This document shows positions 61,275 to 64,000 of a DNA stretch of 64,000 nucleotides, piece by piece. The position numbers were made by a program, and so were the translations under genes. A model generated the notes under the pieces. The model did no database searches, was not told the DNA's origin, and saw nothing but the letters and a program-made list of their open reading frames with translations. Source of the DNA: Paraphysomonas bandaiensis (Eukaryota; Chrysophyceae); contig CBFFRP010000338.1 in the NCBI GenBank assembly GCA_965644295.1, positions 124,001-188,000 on the forward strand. The letters are read 5' to 3'. How positions within the stretch are numbered: the first letter of the stretch is position 1; each line of letters begins with the position of its first letter.

Positions 61275-62162
61275 TTATGTATTTCTTAGAGGCTTTTTTT
61301 TGGGGTGAAACTTGTCGTAATTTTCCTGACCAAATAAATCAACAATAACACGCAATTCAACCTTTTCAGCTATGCATTTTAAATTACTCTTCCATTCTCT
61401 GTACGAAGTAGACTGACTTGCCATACAGGGTTTCGGCTCATCAAGAAAACGTTTCTCGTCATCGTACAATAGGCCGAGTCCTTTAGTCAATACTCGATTT
61501 AGTTTTTTCTGTTTGTTGACGTTGTCTACCATAGGGTATACAGTAAATCATAGATATGTGAAGTATGTCCACTTACCGGAGAAATCAGATGCCCGATGTA
61601 TAATGTATTCACCTATGCGCTTCATTAGTTCTTTCCCCACTGGACTTGTTTTCTCTGATATACGCACTCCTTGTGCGATACACCGCTTGATAATATGCTT
61701 TGATACTGCCGCTCTCACATCTTTGTACCACAGCTCATTGGAGCTGCTTAATAACTCATTTCTTTTAAATCGCTTCGTCAGCGCAGTCTTCGTGTCTGAC
61801 AAATACTGCCAAGCAGTACCTAGGGTCAAAGGCTTCTTCGTTGTTCCATGGACGGCGTGATCGATCAAAAAGCCACCGAAACATTGAAATAGTTCTACAT
61901 TTATATCACTGTCTATGAGTTCCTTATACCTCTTCTTCCCGTCGAACCGCATCTCCAAGTACTTCGCAAACTGAGCTAACGCAGAGGAGTTACGATTTTT
62001 GGTTTCCCCATCACCGACTTTTCTAATGCCCCCTGTGGTAGTTGATTCCGTGGTAGTTGATTCCGTGGTAGTTGATTCCGTGGTAGTTGATTCCGTGGTA
62101 GTTGATTCCATGCTACTATGATATGTTCTCGCTGTTATTATGTTCTGTATGTATGATACCAT
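61275..62162 (-). CDS. Tyrosine-recombinase-like core-binding protein with ESTTT repeats
   Basis: Exons 62162-61577 and 61525-61275, separated by a 51-nt intron (GTAAGT donor), sum to 837 nt, 278 residues. After a short N-terminus come five copies of ESTTT, encoded by a 15-bp minisatellite. Residues about 65-200 resemble the helical core-binding (SAM-like) half of eukaryotic tyrosine recombinases such as Cryptons: LAQFAKYLEMRFDGKK, FQCFGGFLIDHAVHG, TLGTAWQYLSDTKTALTKRF and ELWYKDVRAAVSKHIIKR. The catalytic half with Arg, His and Tyr is missing; the last about 85 residues are basic and unrecognised. It may be a truncated Crypton-like element or a domesticated DNA-binding protein. Family assignment is by pattern only. 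Confidence 0.55.
62035..62110. repeat. 15-bp coding minisatellite
   Basis: Five tandem copies of GTTGATTCCGTGGTA on the plus strand, the last slightly changed, encode the ESTTT pentapeptide run on the minus strand within the recombinase-like gene. The unit length is a multiple of three, so changes in copy number keep the frame. Confidence 0.9.
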
Positions 62163-62624
62163 GCTGTGATGAGAGAGCTCCTCCTTCAACACCCACCTCC
62201 CTGGATCTATTACTCACCAGCAACACCATACATACCACTGGTCACTCATCATCACCACTTATATAGTTCCACACCATTATGGTGCGGGCTTGAGTACGGT
62301 ACCTTCCACATTTTACAGAAAAACTTGTGGATTTGTATGCAAAAGTCTAGATAGGATATACATTTTCCCAATTTTTTTCATTAATTACGATATATCGGAA
62401 ATATTTTGAACGGATTACATGACAGGTGTCATGAGAGGTTTGGAACCATTTATCATACACTCTATGTCTCAATCTTAGTTGAATTCTATCCAATCATTCT
62501 TCCTTATATATATACTCATACACACTGAACCTCATCTTCTATCTACTTAACATCATCATATATACACAAGTATGATCTATCCATACCATACCATACCATA
62601 CCACTATAAGATATATCTTATATT
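62163..62624. other. Divergent intergenic region
   Basis: This separates the minus-strand recombinase-like gene from the USP gene. A CCATA tetra/pentanucleotide run lies at 62580-62602, about 25 nt before the USP ATG. Confidence 0.5.
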
Positions 62625-64000
62625 ATGAATAATATGAATCATTGGAATCAATTACAACATAAATTATCAATTGATAATAAATCTAATAGAAGACGTATAG
62701 AATTTATAGAATCTAAACATCAGAAACTATCAAATCCAATCAAATCAAATACTATGAATAATAAATCAATAACAAAAACGAAATCAATTAAAACTAAAGG
62801 AATATATCCTGCTGATGCTGTATTAGAACACATTAAATGGCATACAATTAGACGGTATGATAATATGATTGTAGACTATAACATTTTTCATTTCTTTATA
62901 GGGCTGGTCCTGGAATGTTTAATCATGGAAATACATGTTTCTTGAACTCTGTTTTACAATGTCTTGTACACACTCCTCCACTTGCTCAAATTTTACTTCA
63001 AGATCCCCGTGCAACCAGTGGGATTGTTCGCTTAGAAGGGCATAATGCAGCAATACTTATAATATTCAAGAGGTAAGGGTCCCTACGTTATATTGAAGAT
63101 ATATTGGTTTGTATGTGAGGTGTTTGCTGTAATGAGTTGTGCTGTTTGCGCAGATTGGTGGAAGAGGTATGGTCTCCCTCTCCTGGGAAGTCCATATCAC
63201 CTCGTGGAATGGTGAACAGCATACGACGAGTTGCACGACAATTTCGCCCACATAGACAGGTACGTAGTAGTTCGCCATGTATAGCTTGTATAACTTTGCT
63301 ACAGGAGGATTCGCATGAATATTTACGTGAGCTATTGAACTGCATGCATGAAGAGTCGCTAAAAGGCCACCATGTGAAGAGTAGTGATGGAGCATTGGCA
63401 GAAACCACAGTGATAAGTCGTGTTTTTGGCGGCTATCTATGTAACGTTCTCAAGTGCTGCAAATGCAAATATGCATCCCGTACTTTCAATCATTTTCAAG
63501 ATCTTTCTCTCGATGTTACACAGGGGATCCGATCTATCCAGGATGCCATTGCATCCTTTACAAAGCCTGAAAAACTCGGCAATGGCAACGAATGGAATTG
63601 TGATGGCTGTAAGCGTAAGGTTCATGCTGTCAAGCAAATGACGATATCCACTCCTCCTGCCGTGTTGGTTCTTCATCTGAAAAGGTTTTCGTTTGGCAAT
63701 ATGTTCGACAAAATAAAGAAACATATCGCGTTTCCACCCGTTCTGGATGTTCCGACAGCTCCGGCAGACTCCCGCACAGGAGCGAATACAGAACGATACG
63801 ACCTTTGTGGTATGGTTGTGCATCATGGCCATTCTGTGCATTCCGGGCATTATGTTGCATTCGTAAAGGTGAATTATGTCGTGCGTGTTTACTTCGATGT
63901 CCGCTGACAATGCATCGTTATCTTATAGGCATCCAATGGCCAATGGTATGAAATGGACGACTCGACAGTATCTCAGACATCCATTAAGACTGTACTAAAG
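62625..64000 (+). CDS. Ubiquitin-specific protease, USP36/42 type (partial, runs off the window)
   Basis: Exons from ATG 62625 join by short GT-AG introns; the window ends inside the gene. An Asn/Lys/Ser-rich N-terminus precedes the catalytic domain. The Cys box is AGPGMFNHGNTCFLNSVLQC with the nucleophile in GNTCF. The QQD-like motif is QEDSHEYLRELLNCMHEE. Zinc-finger Cys pairs follow (CCKCKYASRTF and WNCDGCKRKV). LVLHLKRFSFG leads to the His box YDLCGMVVHHG, SVHSGHYVAFVK, and then WYEMDDSTV with the acidic residue. This matches USP36/42-like enzymes, which remove ubiquitin from proteins, often in the nucleolus. All catalytic residues in view are present. The C-terminal extension cannot be seen. 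Confidence 0.9.

Overview
The window is nuclear DNA of a eukaryote. Genes on both strands are interrupted by many short introns, mostly 42-66 nt, with GT donors (often GTAAGT or GTATG) and CAG/TAG acceptors. There is no operon layout and no ribosome-binding sites. The sequence is AT-rich. The gene content points to a free-living or osmotrophic protist: TOM40, VPS15, a myristoylatable calpain, an IQ/EF-hand giant, a GAF-like/TKL kinase and a ubiquitin-eS30 fusion. A stramenopile is my best guess, but the lineage is inferred from gene style only and no marker RNA is present.

Layout. 1-11.3 kb: a secreted or ER-lumenal glycosyltransferase-like protein (+), a hAT relic, a small prenylatable C2 protein (-), a myristoylatable calpain with EF-hand (+), and an RWD-RING ubiquitin ligase (-). 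12-19 kb: a PX-nucleotidyltransferase-LOTUS fusion (+), then decayed sequence and a non-autonomous inverted-repeat element. 19-29.8 kb: a 1,648-residue IQ/EF-hand protein (-), TOM40 (+), a complete small hAT element with target-site duplication, and a TKL kinase (-). 30-35 kb: a rearranged Copia remnant, a TPR protein (-) with a GC-AG intron, and ubiquitin-eS30 (+). 35-43.3 kb: VPS15 (-) and a mitochondrial class-III aminotransferase (+). 43-50.7 kb: a long hairpin, a small EF-hand protein (+), a type II membrane glycosyltransferase (+), and hAT-related remnants. 50.7-59.5 kb: a secreted subtilase (-), a site-2 protease (+), and a UBA-UAS-UBX adaptor (-). 59.5-64 kb: tandem repeats, a tyrosine-recombinase-like protein (-) and the 5' part of a USP36/42-type deubiquitinase (+, runs off the end).

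The genes do not form one pathway. Themes that recur are the ubiquitin system (RING ligase, ubiquitin-eS30, UBX adaptor, USP), proteolysis (calpain, subtilase, S2P) and endomembrane signalling (VPS15, PX protein, C2 protein). Spliced models were built by hand from reading frame, splice consensus and family conservation. Where exon lengths were summed and found divisible by three, this is stated. Two junctions remain unresolved: exon 1 of the RWD-RING gene and the last exon of the PX-nucleotidyltransferase gene.
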